64,000 nt of DNA, taken from positions 1 through 64,000 of the forward strand of contig NZ_JBFBIK010000019.1 in NCBI RefSeq assembly GCF_040685555.1, given 5' to 3'. This DNA comes from Sphaerisporangium sp040685555 (GTDB lineage Bacteria > Actinomycetota > Actinomycetes > Streptosporangiales > Streptosporangiaceae). The translations under genes were made by a program, and so were the position numbers. Positions 41,385-49,216 of the stretch are shown here, in pieces. A model generated the notes under the pieces. The model was not told the origin of the DNA. It made no database searches and worked only from the letters and a program-made list of their open reading frames with translations. The stretch's first letter is position 1. Every line of letters starts with the position of its first letter.

Positions 41385-42242
41385 ATGAGGTTCGGCGTCC
41401 CGCTCGGACTGCTGCATCCGGCGGCCTGGAAGGACGTGGCCGTGGCGGCCGACGAGCTGGGGTTCGAGTCGGTCTGGCTGCCCGAGCATCTCGTCTTCGC
41501 CACGGACCTGTCGCTGGCGGCCTATCCCGGAACCGGCAGGCCGGGCATCTCACCCGCGACCCCGCTCTTCGACGCGCCCGCCTACCTGTGCTGGCTGGCC
41601 GCCCTCACCTCACGGGTGCGGCTCGGCACGGCGGTTCACCTGTACGCCCTGCGGCACCCGTTCGTCTCGGCCCGCGCCTTCGCGACCCTCGACGTGGTGT
41701 CGGGCGGCCGGGCGATCTGCGGAGTGGGCGCCGGATGGTACCCGGGGGAGTGGCTGGCGGCGGGCGTGGACTTCGCGACCCGCGGGCCACGGCTGGACGA
41801 GGCCATCGAGGTGACCAGGCGGCTCTGGTCGGAGCCGGTCGTGGCTCACGACGGGCGGTTCTTCGCGTTCCCGCAGGTCGCCTTCGAGCCCAAGCCCGTC
41901 CAGGAGCGGCTGCCCATCCTCGCGGGGGGCGAGTCGGTCGCGGCGCTGCGCCGGGCGGCCACCCTGTGCGACGGCTGGATCAGCATGCCGCACACGCTGG
42001 AGTCGATCCGTCCCCGGCTCGACCGGCTGGCCGCCCTGCGCGGCGCCCACGGTTCGGCGGATCCCTTCTCCGTCACCGTGCACGCCTACTCGCTGGCGGG
42101 GCCGGACGAGATCGGCGGCTGGGAGGCGCTGGGCGTGGACCGCATGATCGTCCGTCCCTGGACGCGGGGCCGCGAGGCGGTGGCGAGGCTCGCGGATTTC
42201 GCCGACCGGTACGGCGTCCGTGATCGGGCCGTCGTGGACTGA
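41385..42242 (+). CDS. LLM-class F420-dependent oxidoreductase
   Basis: A 285-residue F420-type luciferase-like oxidoreductase, third gene of the acyl-CoA dehydrogenase operon. It shows VWLPEHLVFATDLSLAAYPG, TSRVRLGTAVHLYALRHP, ICGVGAGWYPGEWLAAGVDF and LPILAGGESVAALRRAATL. GGAGG precedes the ATG by 8 bases. Operon membership suggests that it works on the same CoA-linked or free substrate as the dehydrogenases. Its last 157 bases overlap the 3' end of the CHAP gene on the other strand. Confidence 0.87.
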   Translation: MRFGVPLGLLHPAAWKDVAVAADELGFESVWLPEHLVFATDLSLAAYPGTGRPGISPATPLFDAPAYLCWLAALTSRVRLGTAVHLYALRHPFVSARAFATLDVVSGGRAICGVGAGWYPGEWLAAGVDFATRGPRLDEAIEVTRRLWSEPVVAHDGRFFAFPQVAFEPKPVQERLPILAGGESVAALRRAATLCDGWISMPHTLESIRPRLDRLAALRGAHGSADPFSVTVHAYSLAGPDEIGGWEALGVDRMIVRPWTRGREAVARLADFADRYGVRDRAVVD

Positions 42243-42997
42243 GTGCCCGTGCTCCGCCTGGTCACGGCGTGCGCCAGCCGTACGGAGGCCCGCGTGACCT
42301 TGAAGTAGGCGATCAGGACGAGGGCGGCGATGAGCATGGGGATCACCAGGGCGCTCATGCCGAGGTCGCCCTGCTGGGGGCCGGTGGTGAACGCGCCGAC
42401 GGCCCTTGGCGCGAGCGCCGTCGCGGACAGCGGGAACTCGGCGGCCTTGAGCGTCACCGACGGGGCCTCCGCGGGACCGGCGAGGGGGATGCGAGTGGAC
42501 GGCGCCTTCGCCAGGACGGGCTCGGGGGCCATCTTGGCCTGGATCTTGTCGGGGTAGCCGTAGCCGACGACGGAGCTCTGGTCCCTGACCTTCTCCCGGA
42601 CGAACTGGCCGTCGACGTTGCCCTCGATCGTGTGGATGGTGTCACCGTCGACGGAGATGACCATGCCCACGTGGTCGATGTTGTCGACGACGCCGGAGCC
42701 TCCCCAGTCGTAGAACACAACGGCGCCCGGCTTGGGGGTGCTGCCCCAGGCGTCGTGGCCGATGAACCACTTCGCGTGGTCGACGGTGTAGGCGAACTGG
42801 CCGAACCACTTCTCGTAGCCGAGCTTGTGGGCCGCCCACGACAGGAACATGTCACACCAGGGCTGGGCCGAGTAGTCGGAGTCGAACTCGACCGTGTTGC
42901 CGTACCAATCTCCGAACTTGGTGTAACCGCCGCCCTGCTCGCTGTAGCCGAGCTGGGTCTTGAGCAAATCAAGGATCTTCTGAACTTCAGGCGACAT
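42086..42997 (-). CDS. CHAP-domain amidase-like protein with C-terminal membrane segment
   Basis: A 303-residue protein with an N-terminal CHAP domain (NlpC/P60-like cysteine peptidase or amidase): catalytic Cys in QPWCDMFLSWAA, His in NIDHVGMVISVDGD, polar third residue in IHTIEGNVD. Residues about 214-234 (MSALVIPMLIAALVLIAYFK) form one membrane helix. There is no N-terminal signal, so orientation is unclear. The last 50 residues are Ser/Thr/Arg-rich and are encoded over 157 bases that overlap the convergent LLM gene, probably by read-through past an older stop. Peptidoglycan cleavage is the family expectation. Confidence 0.78.
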   Translation of the reverse strand: MSPEVQKILDLLKTQLGYSEQGGGYTKFGDWYGNTVEFDSDYSAQPWCDMFLSWAAHKLGYEKWFGQFAYTVDHAKWFIGHDAWGSTPKPGAVVFYDWGGSGVVDNIDHVGMVISVDGDTIHTIEGNVDGQFVREKVRDQSSVVGYGYPDKIQAKMAPEPVLAKAPSTRIPLAGPAEAPSVTLKAAEFPLSATALAPRAVGAFTTGPQQGDLGMSALVIPMLIAALVLIAYFKVTRASVRLAHAVTRRSTGTQSTTARSRTPYRSAKSASLATASRPRVQGRTIMRSTPSASQPPISSGPASE

Positions 42998-43086
42998 AGG
43001 AAGTGAGGGACCTTCCGCTTGTACGACCGACGCTGAGGTACGTCAGGTGTTCCGTGTTGTGGTGGAGGACGTTAGTCAGGAAAATC

Positions 43087-43122
43087 CCAGGTCAAAAGGG
43101 GGTCAACTTGACCCCCACCTGG
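43087..43122. promoter_or_regulatory. Long palindrome upstream of the CHAP gene
   Basis: GGGGGTCAA and TTGACCCCC flank one base (43098-43116), nested inside CCAGGT/ACCTGG. Three GTCAA-type boxes fall in 22 bases. It sits about 90-125 bases before the CHAP start in a region without a gene. It could be an operator or form a strong hairpin; TTGACC on the minus strand may also be a -35 box. Confidence 0.5.
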
Positions 43123-43147
43123 CATCTCCATGGCGGTCGCGCGCCTG

Positions 43148-43170
43148 GAACCCCGTGCCCACCGGGGTTC
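43148..43170. other. Stem-loop in the CHAP/thioesterase intergenic region
   Basis: GAACCCCG and CGGGGTTC form a perfect 8-bp stem with a 7-base loop. No T-run follows, so a terminator role is doubtful. Together with the palindrome at 43087 these are the only structures I see in the 288-base gap. Confidence 0.45.
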
Positions 43171-43285
43171 GCGTCCCTGTACGGCCCGTCTGCGGATCAA
43201 TCCTCGAATGGGATTCCTTTACCCAAACATGACTAAAACGGTCAGATTCGAACGGCATTCGGTGACTCGTCCTAGAATCGGCGGC

Positions 43286-43945
43286 ATGATGCCCGATCTC
43301 GCCACGCCCCAGGAGTCCGATGGCGAGGCCCGTCTCGCGGCCCTCGCCGTGCTCGCCCAGCAGGTGCGAGACCTCGTCGACGCGGTCGTGCTGACGGACG
43401 TGCCCGAGGACGAGCTGACCGCGGTGACCGCCGGCCTCGTGGCGCTGACCGACCGGCTGACCGCCACCCGGCGCTCGGCCCCGCTGGCCCACGAGTTCGG
43501 CCCCGACGGCCGCTTCCGGCACCTCGGCAACGCCGTCACCGGCGAGTGCAACCCGTACGCGCTCCCGCTCGTCATCGACAGGCCCGCCGAAGGGGGATCA
43601 AGGGCCGAGGTGGTCTTCCGGCCGGCCCACGAGGGCCCGCCCGGGTCCGTTCACGGCGGCGTGACCGCCATGATCCTCGACCACCTGCTGGGGGACGCGG
43701 TCGCCACGTCCGGCAGGGCAGGTGTGACCGGCACGCTGAGCATCAGATACCGGCGGCCCGCTCCCTACGGCGAGCCGCTGGTGGCCTCCGCGGCCGTCTC
43801 GCGCGCCGAGGGACGCAAGACCTGGGCCGAGGGCACGATCGCCTCGCCGGACGGGACGACCCTGGTGGAGGCCACGGGCCTGTTCATCACGCCCTCGCAG
43901 TGGGCGAACGGCGACGGGCCCGTCGAAGGGGCCGTCAACGCCTGA
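43286..43945 (+). CDS. Hotdog-fold thioesterase (PaaI-like)
   Basis: A 219-residue protein with an N-terminal helical extension of about 90 residues and a C-terminal hotdog thioesterase domain (PGSVHGGVTAMILDHLLGDAV, GTLSIRYRRPAPYGEPLVAS, EGTIASPDGTTLVEATGLF). It would hydrolyse an acyl- or aryl-CoA. The ATG at 43286 follows TAGAAT (43273-43278) by 7 bases with no ribosome-binding site, a clean leaderless example. A second ATG is adjacent at 43289. It stands alone and ends in a strong hairpin shared with the convergent esterase gene. Confidence 0.85.
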   Translation: MMPDLATPQESDGEARLAALAVLAQQVRDLVDAVVLTDVPEDELTAVTAGLVALTDRLTATRRSAPLAHEFGPDGRFRHLGNAVTGECNPYALPLVIDRPAEGGSRAEVVFRPAHEGPPGSVHGGVTAMILDHLLGDAVATSGRAGVTGTLSIRYRRPAPYGEPLVASAAVSRAEGRKTWAEGTIASPDGTTLVEATGLFITPSQWANGDGPVEGAVNA

Positions 43946-43947
43946 TC

Positions 43948-43984
43948 GCGTGAGGGGCGGCGAGCCCCCGCTCGCCCCTCACGC
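43948..43984. terminator. Bidirectional hairpin between convergent genes
   Basis: GCGTGAGGGGCG pairs perfectly with CGCCCCTCACGC around a GC-rich inner stem. It occupies the gap between the thioesterase and esterase stop codons. There is no T-run, as is common in actinomycete terminators. Confidence 0.7.
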
Positions 43985-43986
43985 GT

Positions 43987-45183
43987 TCACGGGGTCGCCG
44001 TCAGAGAGGGGCTGGGCGTGGCGGCCGGCGCCTCGCCGACCGGCACGTGCAGCTGCTGCGCCAGCCACGGCAGGGCCTGCGGGACCTCGCGGTTCCAGGT
44101 GTTGAAGTTGTGCCCGCCGCTCGGCAGGATCAGCGAGGACGCCTGCATCGGGGGCTTCACCGCGTCCAGGAAGGCCAGCGTCGTCTTGTAGTTGGACTCA
44201 CCCTTCTTGCTGCTGGTGACCAGCACGGAGATCGGCGGGTGAGGCATGTTGGCCAGGCGCCACATCAGGTCGTTCTCGTCCTGGAGCTTCCGGCTGCCGC
44301 CGAACAGGTCACCGGTCGTGGCGTCGATCGGCGCCTTGAAGTAGCCCGAGAGCGACACCGCGCTGGAGAACGCCTCCGGATGGCGCATGCTCATCTTCAG
44401 CGCGCAGTATCCGCCGGTGGAACCGCCAAGAACGCCCCAGTTGGCGGCGTCTGTCCCCACGCGGAAGGCGCTCGCCATCGACTCCCGCAGGTCCTTGGTG
44501 AAGTACGTCTCGACCTGCGGGCCGCCCGGCACGTCCATGCACTCGGTGTCGCGGGGCGGCGCCACGGTCGGGCGCATCAGCACCATGATCGTCGGCACCA
44601 TCTCGTTGCGGTCGATCGCCTTGGCGGCCACGGTCGGGATGTTCATCCTGGTGACCAGGTTGCGGGCGTCGCCGGGGTAGCCGGTCAGCGCCAGGATCGC
44701 CGGGAAGCGCGTGTTGGCGAACTTCTTCTCGAAGTACTGCGGCGGCAGGTACACGTACGCCGGGGAGCTCAGCCTGGAGGTGGCCCCCGAGATCACGACC
44801 TGCTCCAGCCTGCCCCCCGAGTGGCCCTTCCTGGTCGTGATCAGCGGCACGTGCGCGCTGCTGATGATCTGGACGCCCTTCGACGGCGGCGTGCCGGGGT
44901 CCCCGTGCCCTGTCTCGGCATCGGTCACGATGGGCGCGGCGGAGGCGCCGTCGGTACCGAAAAGGTCGCTCCAACTACTGTAGAAGCCGAAATAGTTGTT
45001 CATGACGAGCGCGAGCGCGAAAAGGGTGAGAACCTGGTTTCCCAGAAGAACTCCCACACGCCCGAGAATGGCGGGCCAGGTGCGCGCGCTCAGCCTGGGC
45101 CATATCCACCAGACTGACGCGGCGAGCGCTGCCACTGCCAGCAGGCCCACCAGAAGCTCCAGCTTTGTCGCTGTGAGTCCCAA
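43987..45183 (-). CDS. Membrane-anchored esterase (antigen 85/EstD-like fold)
   Basis: Alpha/beta hydrolase of 398 residues with two N-terminal membrane helices (about 8-28 and 42-66) that place the catalytic domain outside the cell. Catalytic features: YVYLPPQYFEKKF, nucleophile Ser in GVLGGSTGGYCALKM and a late His in LPSGGHNFNTW, as in esterase-D/mycolyltransferase-like proteins. The start is TTG with GGGGGAG upstream; no ATG or GTG fits. Divergent by 148 bases from an MprF-like aminoacyl-lipid synthase. In Corynebacterium glutamicum an esterase next to the alanyl-PG synthase removes the amino acid from the lipid; this one may do the same. Confidence 0.8.
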   Translation of the reverse strand: MGLTATKLELLVGLLAVAALAASVWWIWPRLSARTWPAILGRVGVLLGNQVLTLFALALVMNNYFGFYSSWSDLFGTDGASAAPIVTDAETGHGDPGTPPSKGVQIISSAHVPLITTRKGHSGGRLEQVVISGATSRLSSPAYVYLPPQYFEKKFANTRFPAILALTGYPGDARNLVTRMNIPTVAAKAIDRNEMVPTIMVLMRPTVAPPRDTECMDVPGGPQVETYFTKDLRESMASAFRVGTDAANWGVLGGSTGGYCALKMSMRHPEAFSSAVSLSGYFKAPIDATTGDLFGGSRKLQDENDLMWRLANMPHPPISVLVTSSKKGESNYKTTLAFLDAVKPPMQASSLILPSGGHNFNTWNREVPQALPWLAQQLHVPVGEAPAATPSPSLTATP

Positions 45184-45331
45184 TCTAACTCTCCCCCGGT
45201 CTTGGTCTCACTCCCAGCATCTTTTAGGGTAGTGCCCAGCAAAAGTTACTCAATCGAAATAAGGCCAGGGTAAGGATGTATCACTCCACGGATGCACAAC
45301 GCACGGACCTCACCGTCTAGTGTGTCCTGAC

Positions 45332-47140
45332 GTGAGGGATCGGACACGCCTTTCGCGCATGCTGGCGTCGCGCTCATGGGTGCCGGCGGCAGCCGGATAC
45401 GCCGCGCTCGCCATCGGGATACTCGACATCGTCAGAGGCGTGGTCCCGCATTTCCGGCGGAGCCGCGTCAGCGCCATCGCGGGCATCCTCCCGGGCACGG
45501 TCACCACGCTCGCCGCGGCGGCCTCGATCCTGGTCGGCGTGCTGCTCGTCATGCTCGCCCACGCCCTGCGCCGCCGTAAGGTGCGGGCCTGGCGGGCCGT
45601 GGTGGTGCTCCTGCCCCTCGGAGCACTGGTGGAGGCCCTGCGATGGCGTCACTCCGCCACCGCCGCCATCAGCCTGGTGCTTTTCATCGTTCTCCTGATC
45701 AATCGGCGTGAGTTCCATGCCCTATCGGATCCCCGGTCACGCTGGCGCGCCCTGTGGAACTTCCTCGCGCTCGGCGTGCTCAACTTCGTCATCGGCTGGG
45801 TCATCGTCGGCGTGCACCCGTCGACGATGGTGGGCGAGCCGACCAACGGCGAGCGGCTCCAGCATGTGCTCCTCGGTCTCTTCGGCATGGAGGGGCCGGT
45901 CCAATACTCTCTCGACCGTACCGCTGACCTGGTGTATTACTCGCTGGCCGGGCTCGGCGCGCTCACCGCGATCACGACGCTCTACCTCGCTCTGCGCCCC
46001 GAAAGGCCCGTGGCGGCGCTCAGCGGCGACGACGAGAAGCGGGTGCGCGGCCTGCTCGCGCGCCACGGAGAGCTCGACTCGCTGGGCTACTTCGCGCTGC
46101 GGCGCGACAAGAGCGTGATCTTCTCCCCGTCGGGCAAGGCCCTGATCGCCTACCGCGTGGTCGCCGGCGTGATGCTCGCCAGCGGCGACCCCGTGGGCGA
46201 CATCGAGGCGTGGCCCGGAGCGATCAAGCGCTTCATGGAGGAGGTCAGGCGGCACGCCTGGGTCCCCGCGGTCATCGGGTGCAGCGAGGCGGGAGGCGAG
46301 GTCTGGACCCGCGAGGCGGGGCTCTCGGCGCTGGAGATCGGCGACGAGGCGATCGTCGAGGTCGCCGACTTCACCCTCGAAGGCCGCACCATGCGCAACG
46401 TTCGCCAGATGGTCAACCGCACCGAGCGGGCGGGCTACAAATGCCTGGTCAGGCGCGTCCGTGACCTCAGCGAGGAGGAGAGGGAGCAGATCCGCGCGGC
46501 GGCCGACTCCTGGCGCGGCACCGAGACCGAGCGCGGCTTCTCCATGGCCCTCGGCCGCTTCGGCGACCCCGCCGACGGCGAGTGCGTCGTCGTCACGGCG
46601 CACAAGGCGTGTGAGGAGGGCAGGAGCCTGCCCGCGGGCGACATCAGGGCGATCCTCCACTTCGTTCCCTGGGGCTCCAACGGCATCTCGCTCGACCTGA
46701 TGCGCCGTGACCGCGACGCCGACCCGGGCCTCAACGAGCTGCTGATCGTCAAGGCCCTGCAGGCGGCGCCCTCTCTGGGCGTGACCAGGGTGTCTCTCAA
46801 CTTCGCCATGTTCCGCTCGGCGCTCGCCCGGGGCGAGCGGCTCGGCGCGGGCCCGGTGCTGCGGGCCTGGCGCGGCCTGCTGGTCTTCCTGTCGCGCTGG
46901 TTCCAGATCGAGTCGCTGTACAAGTTCAACGCCAAGTTCCGGCCCTACTGGGAGCCGAGGTTCCTGGTGTACCCGACGGCCCGTGACCTGCCGCGCATCG
47001 GCATCTCGACGCTCCAGGCGGAGGCGTTCCTCACCGTCGGCCTGCCGAAGCTGCCCTTCCGGCGCAAGCGCCGCTCCGGGTCCGGGTCGATCCCGCCCGG
47101 TCCCGCCCCATCCGGTGGTCCACTACCGGTTTCGCCGTAA
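45332..47140 (+). CDS. MprF-like aminoacyl-phosphatidylglycerol synthase (DUF2156)
   Basis: Membrane protein of 602 residues. The N-terminus has six or so helices (from WVPAAAGYAALAIGILDIV to YYSLAGLGALTAITTLYLAL), shorter than the 14 of full flippase-type MprF. The cytoplasmic C-terminal DUF2156/GNAT-type domain transfers an amino acid from aminoacyl-tRNA to a lipid (GDPVGDIEAWPGAIKRFMEE, RNVRQMVNRTERAGYKC, IESLYKFNAKFRPYWEPRF). No fused lysyl-tRNA synthetase is present, unlike LysX. Start GTG 45332 lies 8 bases after TAGTGT, so it is probably leaderless. It would lower surface charge or resist cationic peptides, together with the divergent esterase. Confidence 0.85.
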   Translation: MRDRTRLSRMLASRSWVPAAAGYAALAIGILDIVRGVVPHFRRSRVSAIAGILPGTVTTLAAAASILVGVLLVMLAHALRRRKVRAWRAVVVLLPLGALVEALRWRHSATAAISLVLFIVLLINRREFHALSDPRSRWRALWNFLALGVLNFVIGWVIVGVHPSTMVGEPTNGERLQHVLLGLFGMEGPVQYSLDRTADLVYYSLAGLGALTAITTLYLALRPERPVAALSGDDEKRVRGLLARHGELDSLGYFALRRDKSVIFSPSGKALIAYRVVAGVMLASGDPVGDIEAWPGAIKRFMEEVRRHAWVPAVIGCSEAGGEVWTREAGLSALEIGDEAIVEVADFTLEGRTMRNVRQMVNRTERAGYKCLVRRVRDLSEEEREQIRAAADSWRGTETERGFSMALGRFGDPADGECVVVTAHKACEEGRSLPAGDIRAILHFVPWGSNGISLDLMRRDRDADPGLNELLIVKALQAAPSLGVTRVSLNFAMFRSALARGERLGAGPVLRAWRGLLVFLSRWFQIESLYKFNAKFRPYWEPRFLVYPTARDLPRIGISTLQAEAFLTVGLPKLPFRRKRRSGSGSIPPGPAPSGGPLPVSP

Positions 47141-47626
47141 AAAGTGGGGAAAAATTCGTTTATAGCGGGCTTGCTCAATGGTTACGGTTCGCGTACGGCC
47201 ATAAACGGACGGGAAACACGGCGCGTCAGGCTTCTATTACCTTAAAGCGCGGCTTCTCCGGCTATAACAATATGAAAACGCGCGAGAGTCGTGTGCCGGA
47301 CTTGAATGACGTAAGCGTCACTTCATCAGTCGGCCGGAAAGATAGCCCGTGGCGTTAACCGGGCGCTAATCCAAGTTAACCCGCCGCTGACATGTTCGGC
47401 CGCGCGAAACACGCGGGAAAGGCGGCCTCTCGCCTTCAACTGAACTGTGTCGATCACGATGCTACCGCTTCTCCCGCGAGCCACCGACCATCAACACAAC
47501 AGGGCATCAACTCGGGCGATCTTCGCTTAAGGTAAGCATCACGTTAATGCCGCGCCAAGCTGCCGATGACCCGGCTGCTTTTACCGTGAGGTCAGCGATC
47601 CGGTCGCATCTCAGTAGGAGCCGATC
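47141..47626. other. Long A/T-richer non-coding region
   Basis: About 490 bases without a credible gene on either strand and clearly richer in A/T than the surroundings. It contains TATAAC at 47263-47268 as a possible -10 box, a TGACG/CGTCA inverted repeat near 47308-47321, GCCCG/CGGGC near 47346-47366, and the hairpin GCTTA-AGG-TAAGC at 47525-47537. It could be a long 5' leader of the mannosyltransferase gene, a small RNA or a regulatory region. No known riboswitch class was recognised. Confidence 0.45.
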
Positions 47627-47716
47627 ATGGGGCAGGTCTGGCGAGCGTGCCGTCTCGCGGCCTGGCCGCCGCGACGGCGTGACCATCGTGACAGCTCCCC
47701 CCTGGAGGATTGGCCG

Positions 47717-49216
47717 GTGCCGACGTCGGTTCGAACCGTCTCCCGACCGCCGATGACGAGTCGTCCGGGTACCGCCCCGCATCGGCGCGCGCGCCTGGCC
47801 GGGTACGCGGGGCTCGCCCTGATCGCCGTCGCGATCGCCGTGATGCTGGCCGTCGCCCTCCTCGGGCCGTCCGCGGCGGTGCCCGACCTCGGCGGCGGCG
47901 CTCCGCCCTGGTCCTTCCGGGCCGCGCCCTCCGACACGCTGGTGATCCAGCTCTGCTGGACGGTCGTCATCGCCGGCGGGCTCGGCGTCGGCGTCGCGCT
48001 GTACGGGCTGCGCCGCGGATGGCGCCCGCCGCGAGGGGTCCTGCTCGCCGGCACGGTGGTCTCCGTCGCCGCCCTCGCGCTCGTACCGCCCGCCGGGTCG
48101 ACGGACGTGCTGAACTACGCGGTCTACGGGTGCATCGCCGCCCTCGGGCAGGACCCGTACGTGACCGCCCCGGCGTGGCTGCACGCGATCGGGGACCCGG
48201 TCGGCGAGCTGGCCCCCCTCGCGTGGCGCCACGCCCCCTCGGTGTACGGGCCGCTGGCCACCTGGGCGCAGCTGGCCGCCTCGCGGCTGGGCGGCGGTTC
48301 GATGGCGGGCACCGTGCTGGCGCTCAAGATCATGACCGGGCTGGCGTTCCTGCTGTCGGCGTTCCTGCTCGACCGGCTGGCGGGCCCTGACCGGGAGCGG
48401 CGCGTCCGCGTCCACCTGCTGTGGAGCCTGAACCCGCTGATGCTGTGGCACGTGGTGCTGGGCGGCCACGTCGACGGCCTCGGGGTGTTCCCGCTGCTCG
48501 GGGCCTTCCTCGCCCTGCGGCGGGGCGGTGTGGTCGCGGGCCTGGCGGCCGGGGCCCTGCTCGGCGCGGCGGCCGCCGTCAAGGCGCCGTTCATCCTGGC
48601 CGGAGCGGGCCTGGCGTGGGCCGCGCGCCGGTCGGCGGGCACGTTCGCCGGCATGGCCATGGGCGTGCTCGCCGCGCTGGCCGGGACGTACGCGACGCAG
48701 GGCCCCGAGGCCTTCGGCAACCTGGTGGGCAAGATCGGCTCTCACTCGCTCGCGGATCCGTGGCGCGTGATCACCGACGCGCTGGGCCTCGGGATGGAGC
48801 AGTCGGCCCTGGAGGGGCGGCTCACCCTCGGCGCCGCGTTCCTCATCGGCGTCCTGCTGTGCTGGCGGCTTCCCCCCGCGCCGCCCGACCTGCCCTCCGT
48901 ACGCCCGGCGCTGGCGTGGTGCCTCTGCTGGCTGCTCACCTCACCGGTGCAGCACCCCTGGTACGACGCGCTGCTGTTCCCCCTGCTGGCGCTCATGCCG
49001 GCCTGCCGGCTCGACGGCCTGCTGGTCGCCCGAGGGGTGGTGACCGGCCTCATCTACCTGCCCGGCGCCACCGGCGTCCTCGCGCCCACCGCGATGACCC
49101 AGTGGATCTCCGAGACCTACCGGCCGTGGGTCGCCCCGCTGGCCGCGGACCTCATCATCCTGTGCGTGATCGTGCTGAGCCTGGCGGGCGCCTTCCGCCC
49201 GCCGGTCAGGCGGTGA
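47717..49216 (+). CDS. Polyprenol-phosphate-dependent mannosyltransferase (MptB/GT87-like)
   Basis: Integral membrane glycosyltransferase of about 499 residues with twelve or so hydrophobic segments. Family features are the first extracytoplasmic loop STDVLNYAVYGCIAALGQDP followed by YVTAPAW and SVYGPLATWAQL, then LWSLNPLMLWHVVLGGHVDG. This matches actinobacterial alpha-1,6-mannosyltransferases that use polyprenol phosphomannose outside the membrane. GTG 47717 has GGAGG 8 bases upstream; ATG 47627 with AGGAG is also in frame and would add 30 Arg-rich residues. A long non-coding region precedes it. Its end overlaps the next gene (minus strand) by 11 bases. Confidence 0.72.
   Translation: MPTSVRTVSRPPMTSRPGTAPHRRARLAGYAGLALIAVAIAVMLAVALLGPSAAVPDLGGGAPPWSFRAAPSDTLVIQLCWTVVIAGGLGVGVALYGLRRGWRPPRGVLLAGTVVSVAALALVPPAGSTDVLNYAVYGCIAALGQDPYVTAPAWLHAIGDPVGELAPLAWRHAPSVYGPLATWAQLAASRLGGGSMAGTVLALKIMTGLAFLLSAFLLDRLAGPDRERRVRVHLLWSLNPLMLWHVVLGGHVDGLGVFPLLGAFLALRRGGVVAGLAAGALLGAAAAVKAPFILAGAGLAWAARRSAGTFAGMAMGVLAALAGTYATQGPEAFGNLVGKIGSHSLADPWRVITDALGLGMEQSALEGRLTLGAAFLIGVLLCWRLPPAPPDLPSVRPALAWCLCWLLTSPVQHPWYDALLFPLLALMPACRLDGLLVARGVVTGLIYLPGATGVLAPTAMTQWISETYRPWVAPLAADLIILCVIVLSLAGAFRPPVRR

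Noticed and set aside
47141..47626. A c-di-AMP (ydaO-type) or other known riboswitch
   Set aside because: Some inverted repeats are present, but I could not match the conserved core of any class by eye.
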